A DNA stretch of 64,000 nucleotides from Hemicordylus capensis (Eukaryota > Chordata > Lepidosauria > Squamata > Cordylidae): the NCBI RefSeq assembly GCF_027244095.1, contig NC_069661.1, positions 12,224,001 to 12,288,000 on the forward strand, given 5' to 3'. The notes beneath the pieces were generated by a model. That model was not told where the DNA came from. It saw only the letters and a program-made list of their open reading frames with translations, and searched no databases. Position 1 is the first letter of the stretch. The number at the start of each line of letters is the position of its first letter. A program made the translations under genes and the position numbers. This document shows, piece by piece, positions 29,995 through 48,804 of the stretch.

Positions 29995-30291
29995 GAGGAG
30001 AGCTGGTCTTGTGGTAGCAAGCATGACTTGTCCCCTTAGCTAAGCAGGGTCCACCCTGGTTGCATGTAAATGGGAGACTAGAAGTTGGAACACTGAAGGA
30101 TATTCCCTTCAGGGGGTGGAGCTGCTCTGGGAAGAGCAGGAGGTTTCAAGTTCCCTCCCTGGCATCATCTCCAAGATAGGGCTGAGAGATATTCCTGCTG
30201 GCAACCTTGGAGAAGCCGCTGCCAGTCTGTAAAGACAATACTGAGCTAGATAGACCAATGGTCTGATTCAGTATATGGCAGCTTCCTATGA
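29995..30291 (+). mobile_element. 5S/tRNA chimeric SINE
   Basis: Head GAGCTGGTCTTGTGGTAGCA, 5S-like TTAGCTAAGCAGGGTCCACC, decayed tRNA part and CR1-like tail ending GGCAGCTTCCTATGA. Confidence 0.85.
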
Positions 30292-30734
30292 GACACACCC
30301 ACAAATTTTGGCCATGGGTACCATCTTGAGGCATGGATGCTTCTAGTGATTTTTTTTGCAACCTCTGCTTTAGAGATAGCACTGTAGCAGTAGTGCAGTG
30401 CATACAGCTTTCTCTGTGTTTTCACCCCTTCTTTATCCCTAACCTTCCAATTATGATGGTAAAACCATAGTCATTTTTGCACAGAGTAAAGGGTTAAGGT
30501 GACAATGCACAAATTGTACTCTCTTAATGGAAGCATCTTTGGAGAACACTCCTGCCGACTTTCCTCTCCATCCCTCTGACAACACCAATATAATTTTATA
30601 GCAGTTCTTATGTGTTAAAAAGTCTTACAAGCTTTTAAAACACCATTGTAAATTAGGCTGCTTCAGACCTGATGGTCAGGGCAATAAAAGCATGCAAACT
30701 CGCTGAGAGTATTGCAGTGCTATCGCCTATTTTT

Positions 30735-31008
30735 CCATCTGTAGGGGTGCAATGGGGAAGTAACCTGCCTAGGGAGCCAGAAGTTGCTGGCTCAAATCCC
30801 CATTGGTATGTTTCCCAGACACCATGGGAAACACCTATATCGGGCAGCAGTGATATAGGAAAATGCTGAAAGGCATCATCTCATACTGTGCAGGAGGAGG
30901 CAATGGGAAACGCCTTCTGTATTCCCCCAAAGAGAACCACATGGCTCTGTGGTCACCAGGAGTCGACACTGACTCAATGGCACAACTTTACCTTTAGGGT
31001 TGTAGACC
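30735..31008 (+). mobile_element. Sauria-type SINE (Bov-B-like tail)
   Basis: tRNA-like B box region GCTGGCTCAAATCCCCATTG, then GGCATCATCTCATACTGTGC, AATGGGAAACGCCTTCTGTA and the tail GGAGTCGACACTGACTCAAT. It ends about 240 bp 5' of the start codon of ferritin C. Confidence 0.75.
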
Positions 31009-31249
31009 TTGTCAAAAATCACAATGAGCATTTGTCCCCCAGATGGTACCAACCATTCCAGCTGGTTCATATACTACTAAGACTCCTCCCTGAAAGATAG
31101 GACCATGTGGGAGGAGATGGCTCTTCAAGTTGTCTGATTATAAGGCATTGGGGCTGTAAATATTTTGCAGTGGGTCTGAAAATGTAGCAAGAGTCGATGA
31201 AGATCACTCCTAACTTGTTCTCCCCATTCCATTCCTGTGTCTCCTGCAT

Positions 31250-37970
<6,721 letters not shown>

Positions 37971-38022
37971 GCCCCCTTGCTGAAACCTTGCATATTTTGA
38001 AAAGAGTAAACCGAAACTCTGG

Positions 38023-38028
38023 GATAAA
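38023..38028 (+). terminator. Possible variant poly(A) signal of ferritin C
   Basis: GATAAA about 53 bp 3' of the stop, followed by a GT-rich stretch (TTGTGTTGT). No canonical AATAAA is seen in the first 100 bp; copy B has AATAAA at the equivalent place. Confidence 0.35.
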
Positions 38029-38713
38029 ATATTGTGTTGTCTAGTGCTTTGATCAAGAATGTGTTGCTTTGAGAAGCTTAAAGGTCAAACTGCACCAATC
38101 TAGATCTATATCTGTAGGAGCCTGCAGATGCTACACACATTTGTGTAAAAGCACACTCAAATGCATACTCTGCAAAATGCATCCTCTGCAACCAGCTGTT
38201 AAGAAGGTAATGCATGTATTTACATACTGCGGGGTAGGTTAGAAATCCAGAAATCTTTAGCAGAAGAGAGCAGAAATTTAAAGAGTAACATTTGGGTGGT
38301 GCAGGAACATATCCTGCATACCTACTCTGGCACCCTATTGCCATGTGGTGTATAGGTTAAATCTGTGGAAGGGGACTAGATAAGCTCCTGAAGGACAGTG
38401 TCCGTCATTAATCAAGATGGCTACTATTTCCCATGTTCAGGCGTACCTTTTTGGCCAAAGCTTTTGACCCATGATAGGGAAGGATTATCTCCTTGTAGTT
38501 CCTAGAGGTGCTTCACTAGTTGGAGAGAAAATACTCCGGTTGGGTCCATCAAGATAATTCCTTTGTATTGTGGCCAAGAAAACAGCTCCAAGATGTCTCA
38601 AACAGCAAATAACCCAACAAATATTGCATTGTCCAATACCCTTGGTATGATGGAAACATCTCAGTGTGCATGTGTGAGAAATGGGCTTCCAAATGCCCAC
38701 CTTACTTTGCACA
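38029..38713. other. Ferritin C 3' flank
   Basis: No gene or repeat is recognised. Confidence 0.3.
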
Positions 38714-39010
38714 GTACATAGGAAACTGCCATATACTGAGTCAGACCATTGGTCTATCTAGCTCAGTGTTGTCTTCACAGACTGGCAGCAGCTTCTCCAA
38801 GGTTGCAGGTAGGAATCTCTCTCAGCCCTATCTTGGAGAAGCCAGAGAGGGAACTTGAAACCTCCCGCTCTTCCCAGAGTGGCTCCATCCCCTGGGGGGA
38901 ATATCTTGCAGTGCTCACACATCGTCTCCCATTCATATGCAACCAAGGCAGACCCTGCTTAGCTATGGGGACAAGTCATGCTCGCTACCACAAGACCAGC
39001 TCTCCTCTCC
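38714..39010 (-). mobile_element. 5S/tRNA chimeric SINE
   Basis: Reverse complement of the standard order: tail (CATAGGAAACTGCCATATAC), decayed tRNA part, 5S block (GACCCTGCTTAGCTA) and head (CTACCACAAGACCAGCTCTC). Confidence 0.85.
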
Positions 39011-40034
39011 TGCCTGAATAGATGCTGAATAGCAGGTAGATGCTGCCTGAAATGTTCATTTCCTCAGTAACATTACAGGAACTTCTGATGCTCTAGTATT
39101 CCTAGAATGGCTCACCTTTGTGAATGGGGCAGAAGAAGCTATTTCCACAGCATCCTGGATGTGAGCATATAGTTTCATGACTAATCATATGTATACACAG
39201 CACCATCCTCCTAGCAGTTCAGAGGCACATGCTATGGGGTAGCATATTTGTTTTCAATCACTGTGAGGCAAGCTCCTGGCCAAGCTGAAGAGCAGACATT
39301 TGAACCTTGTCTAACATTTAATTTGTAAAGCACCAGTTTGGTTATGTTTGGTGTCTGTGAATTAGCATCCTGGTGCACATTTTTTTAAAAATGGAAATTA
39401 TTGCAAGGGTATTAACATACTGATGCAAAACAAAACAAGGGAAAATCAAAAATACTCCTTAAAATCTAGTAAAGTTAAATATATTCACAATGTGAAGGCA
39501 TCATTTCACTTCTTTCCCTCTTCAAGTGAGAAAAAGAAGAGGAAATAAGCCAGTAAGATAACTTACAAAAGTATAAATCTTGCATGCTCAGGTAGATGAC
39601 AGTGAGTTAATTGAGCACTCAGTATTTCTGCTCTTGTAAATCTGAAGAACATGGCCATCAATCCCCCATTGTACTGCAACTTCAGCTTCTAAAAGTAAAC
39701 TGTCAAGCAAAACTTTATGGTGGTATGATACAATGAATTATCTGGCTCCAAAATGAGCAGAAAAATACAGAATTATGGATCCTGAGGGACTGCAATGCAC
39801 TTCTTGGCATTATTTTTCATGATATACATGCCCCGACTCTTCAGTAGTGTGGTGGGAAGAGGTGGTGGTGGTGACATTTTGGTTCCCAAGTGTTGCTGGG
39901 TCTATCATTCAAACACACAGGTTCCCTGAACCCCCACTTATCAGGAAAACAACTCCCAACAATCTTCTCCAGTGACAAACAGAAACTCACAGCAACCAGG
40001 GATTATCTGATACTGGGGCTTGGGACCTTCTTTG
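39011..40034. other. AT-rich, no gene seen
   Basis: No gene or confident repeat. Confidence 0.3.
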
Positions 40035-40455
40035 TGTTGGAGTTTGTAGTTATCTTTTCAAAAGACAGGAAGCTACCCACTCCAGTTACAGAGCAGAGTG
40101 CAGAGTTGTGTTGCTGCAGTCATCTGAAGAATATGCATGGAGATCGTAGTACAATCCAAACTAAATAGGTTTATTGGTGAAGTACATTCTGGAGAATAAA
40201 GACCTAGCCCTGTCTAAAAGCTACATAATGGATAGGTGAAGAGAGTGAGATGTTTCCATCTACTCTCCAAGAGGAAAGGAAGAGGACTGACTCCCCACAA
40301 GAAATACCTGAGGAGTCAAGGCAGGGGTCACAGAGTAGAGGTAAGGCAGGGACAGGTAAGGAGACCCTCACTAACTACCTCTACTCCCAGTGCCCCTCGT
40401 GAACATTAGGAAAGTTGGTGCAAAAGGTCGATGCACTGGAACTCCATCTCCAACA
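40035..40455 (+). mobile_element. Solo LTR (family of 43070-43512)
   Basis: Starts TGTTGGAG and ends CCAACA, shares CCCACTCCAGTTACAGAG, AGAGGAAAGGAAGAG and GATGCACTGGAACTCCA with the copy at 43070. Flanks CTTTG/CTCTG could be a 5-bp target duplication. No internal region is found beside it, so it is a solo LTR fossil of an LTR retroelement of uncertain family. Confidence 0.65.
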
Positions 40456-41574
40456 CTCTGAAACCCCCAGCATGGTCTTTCCTTTGCTTCTGCTTGGAAG
40501 TTGAATATCTTTGTCCAAATGAAGCACTACCAGTTTGGGAAATAATGGGGCCAGGTTACACGGATCATAGCAAATAACCTACCACCATGTTGTCTAAATT
40601 AATGCACCTTCATAGCTAGAGGCAGTATCCTTCTGCATGCCTGGTAATGAGGACCAAGAATAGGGGAAAGTCATCACTTGTATGCCCTTCTTGAGAGCTA
40701 CAAGGCATCATGCTTGTTGAACTTGGAAACAAAATGCTACACTACATGAACCCTGGTCTGACCTGGCAGATTAGTTCTAATTATTAGTTCAATAAATTGT
40801 GGCTAGGGATGCTGGAAGTTGTAGTTCAGCAACATCTGGAGGGCCACAGGTTGAGGAAGCCTGTACTAGGCAGTAAACTGGACACAGTATCAGGAGTGTT
40901 GCTGGACTGGACACAGTAGCAGGAGTGTTGGCTATGTACCATATTGATTGATTGATTGATTGATTGATATCTATGTAGACCACTTTGGGGACTTTTTTTG
41001 AAAAGTGGTATATTCGTTATACTTCAAAGATCAGGGCATGGACCCACAGGGCCTCACACCCACCCACCCCACACATCCTTTTAGTAATTAATACTTTCCA
41101 TACTCTCTAAATGGAATCCAATGTTCTCCTCCATTTTTGAAGCCATTAATCACAAATGCATCCATCAATGTTGGGTAGCATAGAGTCCAGGTTATTATCA
41201 TTATTTAAAAGTTTAATCAACACAACTTGAGGGCTGGTTCCATCCTGCCTAAGGAGAGAAAACAAACATCAGAGTCCTCCCATTTGCTATGAGCATCGAA
41301 ATTCTACTAAAGAATTGGGGGCAGGGCACATGCCCAGGTAACCCAGGCTTGTCAACACTCCTTGCTCAGTAGGACTTACTTCTAAGTAAACATGCATGGG
41401 ACTGTGCTGGAGGAGAGAGATGTGCTCTTTCTTAAATCTAAAAACCTGTTTCTTTACAGCCTTCTTTTCTCTAGCCAGTTTGGAAGTAATTTAATTTGGC
41501 CACCAAGCTAAATTGCCTCTTTGTAAGTATCTGGTTAATCTTTGAAATGCATTTTTAGTAGTGATATTGCTCTA
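40456..41574. other. One fold-back arm and a short (ATTG)n tract
   Basis: A fold-back arm at about 40790-40870 (GGGATGCTGGAAGTTGTAGT) and (ATTG)n at 40944-40969. No gene is seen. Confidence 0.5.
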
Positions 41575-41682
41575 ATCCAGGGATTCTCAACCTTGGGTCC
41601 CCAGATGTTGTTGGACTTCAACTCCCATAATCCCCAGCCCCAGTAGCCTTTGGTTGGGGATTATGGGAGTTGAAGTCCAATC
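41575..41682. mobile_element. Fold-back element
   Basis: GGTCCCCAGATGTTGTTGGA...CTTCAACTCCCATAATCCCC pairs with GGGGATTATGGGAGTTGAAG. Confidence 0.75.
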
Positions 41683-41990
41683 CCTGGAGATACTGTGCTG
41701 GGGTTAGATAGGTCCAGTTACTCTCCCCCTGCTAAAGAAAGGGGTTTTTTTTAAATTACTGCAATTTTTTAATTCTTGTTTTAAAATGTTTTTAAATTGT
41801 TAACTGTTGTTATATTGTTTTTAATTTCTGTTTTGGCTCTTTATTGTTTTAGTGGTTTGTTTTGAATTGTAAACCGCCCTGAGCCATTTTGGAAGGGTGG
41901 TATACAAATCAAATCAAATCAAATCAAATCAAATCAAGAAAGAAAGAAAATCACCACATTAAAGGTGCCTCTCTGCCAAGTTAGCAGGGG
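41682..41990. repeat. Repeat X copy interrupted by a LINE 3' end and (CAAAT)n
   Basis: CTGCTAAAG and AATCACCACATTAAAGGTGC phrases of repeat X flank a segment with GTAAACCGCCCTGAGCCATT, GGTATACAAAT and then (CAAAT)n at about 41905-41937. Confidence 0.5.
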
Positions 41991-42247
41991 TTTAGACCCT
42001 TAAGAGGTCATTACAAGCATTGCCACCTCTCGAATCGACCACCTTTATCCTATTATTAGCCTATTATCCTATTATATTCCCAACCCCATGCTGAAAATAT
42101 GATGGGTAGGAGCAAATTAGACACATCCAAGCTGCAGCTGTACCCTCTGCATGTTTACTCAAAAGTAAGTTCCACTGTGCTCATTACTTCCAGGTAAGCA
42201 GGCAAAGAATTGTAGACTGAAGATTCCAGGGTATGTTCATTCAAACA

Positions 42248-42388
42248 TCTTGATTGTGATGTTGCAGCAGCCTTGAGCCACATGGCCAAGTTCCTGAAGG
42301 AGCAGTCCCAGGAGGAGAAGGAGCATGCCGAGAAGTTTCTCCAGTACCAGGAAAGCGAGGGGGCCGTGTTCTGCTGCAGGACAGCCAG
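42248..42388 (+). pseudogene. Ferritin copy D, exon 2 relic
   Basis: In the ferritin frame: [31 protein letters not shown], then a 1-nt loss, then [12 protein letters not shown] in the next frame. About 5 nt are missing at the 5' end and the acceptor AG is gone; the donor is GTGTGC. Glu61, Glu62 and His65 are all present, so the ferroxidase triad is H-like here, unlike copy C. Confidence 0.85.
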
Positions 42389-43069
42389 GTGTGCACAATG
42401 GAAGGTCCTAAGATGAGCTTCCACTGCTGGTGAATATGTGGCTGCTTTTGCCTATCAAAGATACAGGCCAAAGGTTCTCAAACTTAGAAGTGAGAATTCT
42501 AAAGCATTGTTCTTAGCACTACAGTAACCTCTTCTGGCCACAGAGGCATGATGAGATGTTAATAAGTCTGTCTCAACTCATTCAGAACTGTCCAGTTGTT
42601 GTGATTGAAGACTAGTTCCTGTTTGGGTATGTTACTGAATCTCTCTCTCGCTCAGTACGTGATGTTCTAGTTTCTTAAACCTTTTATTTGCTGTTGTTGT
42701 TTTAACTTTACTTAATGTCTCCAGATATTCTATTGGGCTGAATTTCCTTACCACCAGAACATACTGGTTTTTGAGTGCAAGTATTGTTTCTACTGTTGCT
42801 GCTTTATGTCTTTTTTTAAAATGGGTTTTTAGACTTTTAAAGAGAGGTTTTATTTTTATATTATCTGTGCTTTTGTATTTTAATTATGCATTGTCAATAG
42901 AAGCTGTGATCCAACTACTTCTGGGGATCTGAGAACCCCGAATATAGTTGGTGGTGAAATGACTCTGAGGAAATAGGAAAGTCCTATACTGTTTCTCCTA
43001 CCACTGCTAATGTTTATGACCCTAGCTGGGGGAAGGATGTTGCCATATTGGCTGTGTGCAAATTATATC
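42389..43069. other. Ferritin D intron 2, first part
   Basis: No gene or confident repeat seen. Confidence 0.3.
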
Positions 43070-43512
43070 TGTTGGGGGTTGTGATTTTTACCCCCAGATT
43101 AATTAGCAGAGCACTAAAGAAGTTGCCCACTCCAGTTACAGAGTAGTTTGCAGAGTTGAGTTGTTGCAGCTATTTAGAGAAGACACCTGGCGATTCTTGT
43201 AGAATAAAATACTTAGTAGATTTATTGCTGAAGTACACTTTGGATAGGAAAGACCTAACCCTACTGTATAGAACTACATAATGAATAGGTAGAGGGGGAG
43301 AGAGAGATGTTTCCATCTGTTCTCTAAGAGGAAAGGAAGAGATTCTGACTCAGCACAGGGAATACCTGAAGAGTCATATCAGGGGTCATAGAGACTGGCA
43401 GAACAGCTAGGGAGACCCTTACTTACTATCTCTACTCCCAATGCCCCTAGTGGGTCATTAGGATAGTTGGGGTTTTTTTTAAAAAAAAGGTTGATGCACT
43501 GGAACTCCAACA
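43070..43512 (+). mobile_element. Solo LTR, 443 bp
   Basis: Begins TGTTGGGGGTTGTGATTTTT and ends GAACTCCAACA. Flanks ATATC/ATACC could be a 5-bp target duplication with one change. It lies in intron 2 of ferritin D without internal sequence beside it, so it is a solo LTR fossil. Relatives: 40035-40455, 45172-45470 and 63709-63888. Confidence 0.75.
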
Positions 43513-43754
43513 ATACCTGGCTGAACTAGCAACAATCCCATGTTGTGGGAATCTTGAGGTTTAGTTTTAAAAAGAACTTTCTGGCAAGTGAAGCTCCTGA
43601 AGACTGTATTGAAAGTCTGCATGCAAATGCTTTCTGATCTGTGAAGCAATCACCCACTGGTCTGGATAGCATCCCCTTTTTCACCAACTCTGAATACTCA
43701 AGGCTTGCACTGCATTCTGGCTGTTCTTGAAATGTCCATGGAACACTTCCACAG

Positions 43755-43862
43755 AAGCCAGAGCTGGGTGAGTGAGGCATGGCCTGGATCGAATGGAGAA
43801 GGAGGTCAACCCAGCCTTGCTGGATCAGCACCAGCTGGCAACAGACTCCCCCTCCCCCACAT
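43755..43862 (+). pseudogene. Ferritin copy D, exon 3 relic
   Basis: Acceptor CACAG at 43750-43754, then KPELGE and a TGA where other copies have Trp93. Several deletions bring the exon to 108 nt. GAGAAGGAGGT, CCTTGCTGGATC and CACCAGCTGGCAACAG still align with copy C. Donor GTGAGA. No exon 4 is found. Confidence 0.85.
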
Positions 43863-44044
43863 GTGAGATTTTAAGAAATACGATAATATTTTCCAGGATT
43901 ATATTGTATTAACAAGGCCAAGAAGCTGATCTTGCTTACACCCAGATGAGCTGGGGGAACTCTTGACTCTGCCTTGAGCACCAAAATGCAGCCCATGATG
44001 CTGTTGAAGACAGTTTTAAGATATTAATCCCAAACCAGCTGACC

Positions 44045-44360
44045 TGGTGCAGAGCATCTGCGCTCCTCGTTCTCCCCCCCACCCAGCCCCATTTCATTCT
44101 CCCCCACCCCCCACTTTTCCTGGCTGCCAGCCGGCCTGGCCACCACTTTTCCTCCTCACCGCTTCTCCTGGCAGCCAGGCCCATCTTTCCTTTTGGCCAG
44201 TAGGCAGGCCCGAGAGGGAGTGTGCCACCTTCTCCACCACCTGCTGGTTTTCCCCGCTGGCTGGCCACCTTATTCCATCTTTCCTTTTGGCCAGCAGGCA
44301 GGCCCGAGAGAGAGGCTGCGCGCCCTCTCTACCGCCCACCCGCAGTCATAGTTTTCTCAC
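44045..44360 (-). repeat. C-rich minisatellite-like block, inverted relative of 2611-2865
   Basis: Runs of C with CTTCTCC-type and TTTCTGGCCAG-like blocks. The reverse complement near 44045-44075 (GCGCAGATGCTCTGCACC) matches GCACAGATGCTTTGCGCC near 2842, so both are copies of one dispersed element. Confidence 0.6.
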
Positions 44361-44813
44361 CCACCCGCCGCTTTCTCTGCCCGGCGGCGGCTGTTCTTGC
44401 CCGTACCCGTGGCTATCTGGCAGCTGCTCGCAAACTCTTGCGAAAGCTGCCATGCATGGGATCAGTCACAGGTACATCTTAGAGAAATAAGTATAAAGAA
44501 GACTGCATTTGAAGCTATGGATTTGAAATATTCTAACTGATGGAGAGTGCTCAATGGGCATGACACCTTCTAATTAGCCCCCAAACTGGCTAGTTCACTC
44601 ACTCCGCCCCAAACTGGAAAGAGCTTGGACCATTGGCCAAACCAATCTGGGGTGTTCAAATAGGTTCTCCGCCCACTTCCTAGTCAGCTCCTGACATTGC
44701 CAGTCCTGGCCGTGGCAGGAGAATGGAAGAACTGGCAACAATGCTGGACAGGGAGGCTACCTTCCTCCACCACCCTCCTCTACCCCCAAAGTCAGGAGAA
44801 GTGGTGGTGAACA
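44361..44813. other. No gene seen
   Basis: GC-rich start (continuing the C-rich block), then unassigned sequence. Confidence 0.25.
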
Positions 44814-44935
44814 CAGGGAACATAGGAAGCTGCCATATACTGTGTCAGACCATTTGTCTATCTAGTTCGTTATAGTCTTCACAGACTGGCAGCGGCTTCC
44901 CAAGGTTGCAGGCAGGAACCTTGGTGCAACTGTGC
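44814..44935 (-). mobile_element. 5S/tRNA SINE tail fragment
   Basis: CATAGGAAGCTGCCATATAC, TCAGACCATTTGTCTATCTA and GACTGGCAGCGGCTTCCCAA are the reversed CR1-like tail. Confidence 0.75.
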
Positions 44936-45171
44936 AGGATCTTGGATGATCCCCCTTCAAGGAGCCCTTTCTCACGAGCAGTGAGAAGGGCTTGAGGGCA
45001 GGCTGTGGGGCAGGCTGGTTAAACTTACCTTCCCCACAAATGATCGCTACGCCATTCTTGGCATGCTCTCCTTGTGCCCAGACGATTCCCCTCTGACCCA
45101 GGCAGTGGGGAGGGTCGTGGGCCGGGATGTTTCTTCCCAGCCCCCAGAAATCCCATAATGCACCACACAAG

Positions 45172-45470
45172 GCTTTCCTCTGTTCTATGACCCCTGCTTT
45201 GACTCCTCAGGTACTTCCTGTAGTGAGCCAGTCCTCTTCCTTTCCTCTTAGAGAGAAGTTGGAAACAGCTCTCTCCTTACCTATTCATTATGTAGCTTAG
45301 ATAAGATAGGTCTTTCCTATCTCAAATGTACTTCACCAATAATTCAGTTTAGTTTAGACTGCCATGATCTCTATGTGTGTTCCTTAAATAGCTGCAACAA
45401 CTAAACTGTACTCTGTAACTGGAGTGGTAGCGTCCTTGGCGCTTTGCTAAATAATCACAACCCCACAACA
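45172..45470 (-). mobile_element. LTR fragment (family of 43070-43512)
   Basis: Reverse complement starts TGTTGTGGGGTTGTGATTAT and contains CCACTCCAGTTACAGAG and AGAGGAAAGGAAGAG. Its far end is missing. Fossil. Confidence 0.65.
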
Positions 45471-46379
45471 TAAACCTTTTGTAGTGTGTGTAGAGGGGAG
45501 GAAATAAATAAGAATGTTAGCACGGAACTATTGCTGTTGTCTATGGTGCTTGAAACAGAATTGTAGATAACTGGCCAAACTGTACTGGTGGTATTTAGAG
45601 TACGAAGTTGCTGCACAACTTTGACCCTTCAGCTATTGGCTATAACTCCCATGTAACCCTGATATACATTATTTTCATATCTGCTGGTAGCTGATATACA
45701 ATAGTATCCAATGAGGCTTGCTGGTATATCTCAATGGATGCTTATCAAAGCCAACTTGGGATTTTCTGAGCTGTTAAATAATATATATTCCAGAACTTCT
45801 GGAGCCTTCTAAACACATCTTTTTCTATCTGAACTCAATGTGGGCTGCCTCCTTTCAATTCTACCCACGTCCGTGCACTCCACAATGAACCCATTGTGTC
45901 GAGCAAAATAGCTTTTGAAAAGAACCTCGTCTTGTTCTTGTCTTCATCTCTCAGGGACATAACTATGATCATGAGATTACAAGTGACAACAAAGATGTTC
46001 TGAATGTGAACACTGAATTTTGATCTATGGGCACTGAGTGAATTTCTGGAGTGGACGTAGTCACATGTCAGTCCTCATGCCTGCTCCAGTTCTGACTCTA
46101 AGTAATTAGACAAAGACTGTTTATTTATTTAATATATTTATTAACAATGTCTCTTGTGGAACCAACTCACTAGCTGGGTAAATTTTAAAAAAAGCAAGCT
46201 TCTGAATAATTCAACTCTCCAGTCTTGAATCTTGCATGGGCAGACAGACAAGTTCTATCTACCATAGTTTTTTGCCTACTTTCCAGTAGGATGATGAGAT
46301 CACCTGAAATTATGTATGTGTCCGGCTGTGTATTGTCCTTGCCCCCTTAAAATTGCAATGCCTGAACCAATATGAGCTG
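45471..46379. other. No gene seen
   Basis: One possible fold-back arm near 45595-45650 (CACAACTTTGACCCTTCAGC). Nothing like ferritin exon 4 is found here. Confidence 0.3.
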
Positions 46380-46790
46380 AATTGGATGCAGTTGTAGGGA
46401 CACCTCAATGGTATAGTTTGTAATGATGTCATCCATCCCAATTCAAGATGGTGGACATATGGTTGGAGGTGCAAGTGGGCTAACCTGTGGACCGCCTAAC
46501 AGATTTGAACCAAATTTGGAACAGTTGTATTGAGTGGCACACAGGGACACCTCAACAGTGAGGTTTGTGAGGTCATCCACTGCAATTCAAGATGGACACA
46601 TGAACGTTTGAGGTGGGAGTGGGAACTGATTTGGAGCAAATTTGGTTTAGGGGCACCTAAAACACATAGTTTGTGATGATGTCATCCACCTCAATTAAAG
46701 ATGGTGGATGCATGAACATTTGAGGCACAAGTACACTAACTCATGAACTGCCTATCTGGTTTGGACCAAACTTAGTCCAGTTGTAGGCAT
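46380..46790. repeat. Satellite-like tandem repeat, about three 120-135 bp units
   Basis: Units share CAGTTGTAGGGACACCTCAA, TTTGTGATGATGTCATCCA, AATTCAAGATGGTGGA, TTTGAGG and GATTTGGACCAAA. Unit starts lie near 46380, 46502 and 46626, with a partial fourth from 46758. Confidence 0.75.
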
Positions 46791-48084
46791 AGTGAAAGAA
46801 AAGTAGGTAGAATAATTCTTACTAGAACAACATGTTTCTTTTCTAGGCGCTTTCCAGATTAGACACTGCAACAGGGTCATGTCGTATCTTGGAAGTGTGC
46901 TTCCATACCTCCTGCATTGTGACACCACAGTGCCTATGCGTACAGCAGGGTGCTGTTCACACTTCCGATGCCTTGTTTCAAATTTAATCACTGCAATATA
47001 GAGCTAGGATGTCATGTATCTGGCGTAAAAAGGTTGCTGTTTTTTTGGTTGATAGTTTCTGTGAGACTGCTCCCCATGCTGTTTACGTTTCGAATGTGAC
47101 TTGCCTGAACAGAGGCATTTTGCTGCTGTTGAGCAGCTAGTCTGGAAAGTGCCCTAGACACAGTAACTTTCTGTATCTCCCCACCAGTTTAGATCAAAGG
47201 TAGATCATCTTTACTTGGCTTGAGTTTTCCAAAAAGCCCTGTGCAGATGTAAGGGTGCCGTGAGGAAGGGCTTAGCAAGAACACCTGCTCCAACCACAAC
47301 AATTTGGGCTACAGATCTTGTGCAACTTGCTTTTCAGCAGCGTGATCCCAGGCTTGGAACTGGCTCATGTAATGGAAGCAGGGCAGCACCTTGAGGAGTG
47401 GGTGGGGGCAGGGCCACTGCCTCAACTTCTCTCAGTACTGCCTTAGGGGAGGAGTGAGTCAGGCAACTCGGGTCCTTTGAACCCTTCCACTCAATTATAG
47501 CTTTGCCTTGGGCACCACCAAGGGAAGGAAGTCAACAGGAGGAAGGAAAGTAGGCAACTGTGGGGCTAAGATGAGGCCGGGGGGTGGGGGGAGAGATGGC
47601 AGAGCTGGGATGGGGAAGAAATGGAATTGGGGGAGAGGAAAGTGCATGGTGCATGCTGTGGTGGTACCGCAATAAGGTGCTTCATGTGCTGCCTAGTGGG
47701 CTGGTTCTGAAGTATGTCCTTATTTTAAAAGATGAAGCAAGTATGGATAGCCCTGACTAGAGCAGATAATCAGTGGTGCATCACTCAACTCAGCACCGAT
47801 AATAGTATGGTGGTTAGAATTGGTCTGTCTCATGCTAAAGGTATTCAGCTTTTCACCTTGGCTACATATCGGCACTACTGTTCTACAAAGCTATAGAACT
47901 TCTTACTTGGGTTGTGCAATGCATTGGCAAGATCATCCGATCCAATTCAAAGCAGGGCATATCAGACAATTTTGCATCTGATATGATGTGGTAGTAGGGG
48001 TGATCTGCTGCAAAAGGACCACAATCCCCCACATCAAATTGGTGCATCAGGGGGCCATACATTTTATTCCTTCTGTTTGTTTAG
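46791..48084. other. No gene seen
   Basis: The part near 47910-48060 (GGGTTGTGCAATGCATTGG...) resembles dispersed repeats that begin GGGATGTGCAC, as at 63889. Nothing coding is recognised. Confidence 0.3.
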
Positions 48085-48200
48085 TCTGGGGTTCCCAACC
48101 TGTGGCAGCTGAACTACAACTCCCAGCATCCCCAGCCACAATAAATTGTACCAGGGGATGATGAGAGTTGTAGTTCAGCAACATCTGGAAAACCGCAGGT
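48085..48200. mobile_element. Fold-back element
   Basis: GGGTTCCCAACCTGTGGCAG...GAACTACAACTCCCAGCATC pairs with GATGAGAGTTGTAGTTCAGC. Confidence 0.75.
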
Positions 48201-48804
48201 TTTCTAGCTGAGCAATAAGGGAATGTCTTTTCAAGCTTGCAGCTGCTGAGAACAGAGTATGTTGCAATTGGTTATTTGCAATCATTGTACTTTGAGAGGG
48301 GGACATAGAAATCATAGGCCAAGTTGAAACGGGGTATGCTGCCCCCTTAGAGGGAAAAACACCTATCTGCCTGCAAGTTGGGAAGTAAAGTCCACTCAGA
48401 ATGGACTACGGTACTGAGCATCCAAATAAAGCAAAAATTTATACAGGTGGGCTGCACTTCAAACCTTACCTTCTCAGAAACCTTTCTGCCTGAAATATGG
48501 ATGACACCAAGCCCTTACAACAGTCTACCACCTCTTGTCACCAAAAAAAGTATATGTATTTCCATGACTTTTCATTCTTACCTATTGGCAATGCAATGGA
48601 TCAGATCCAATTTGGGCCGCTGTATTGGCTCAATTCGATGTGGGCTGTCCATTTGTACTGGTGAGCTGATACAATTGCATCTGAATCAGACTTGCTCCTG
48701 TCTTCTCTGCACAGTCCCAATTCTTGGACATGTGCAACATTTCTGTCCAGGGATCTGGCTCACCTTACATAAGGAGCTGACTTACAGCTAAATCACGGGT
48801 TGTC

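Noticed and set aside
31165-31185. CAGTGG upstream of ferritin C as an iron-responsive element loop
   Set aside because: Flanking bases cannot form the required five-pair stem and there is no bulged C at the right spacing.
45955-46025. Possible exon 4 of ferritin D
   Set aside because: No match to [13 protein letters not shown] or its codons in any frame.
48378-48791. 137-codon plus-strand frame as a gene
   Set aside because: No domain, low-information composition and no neighbouring exon.
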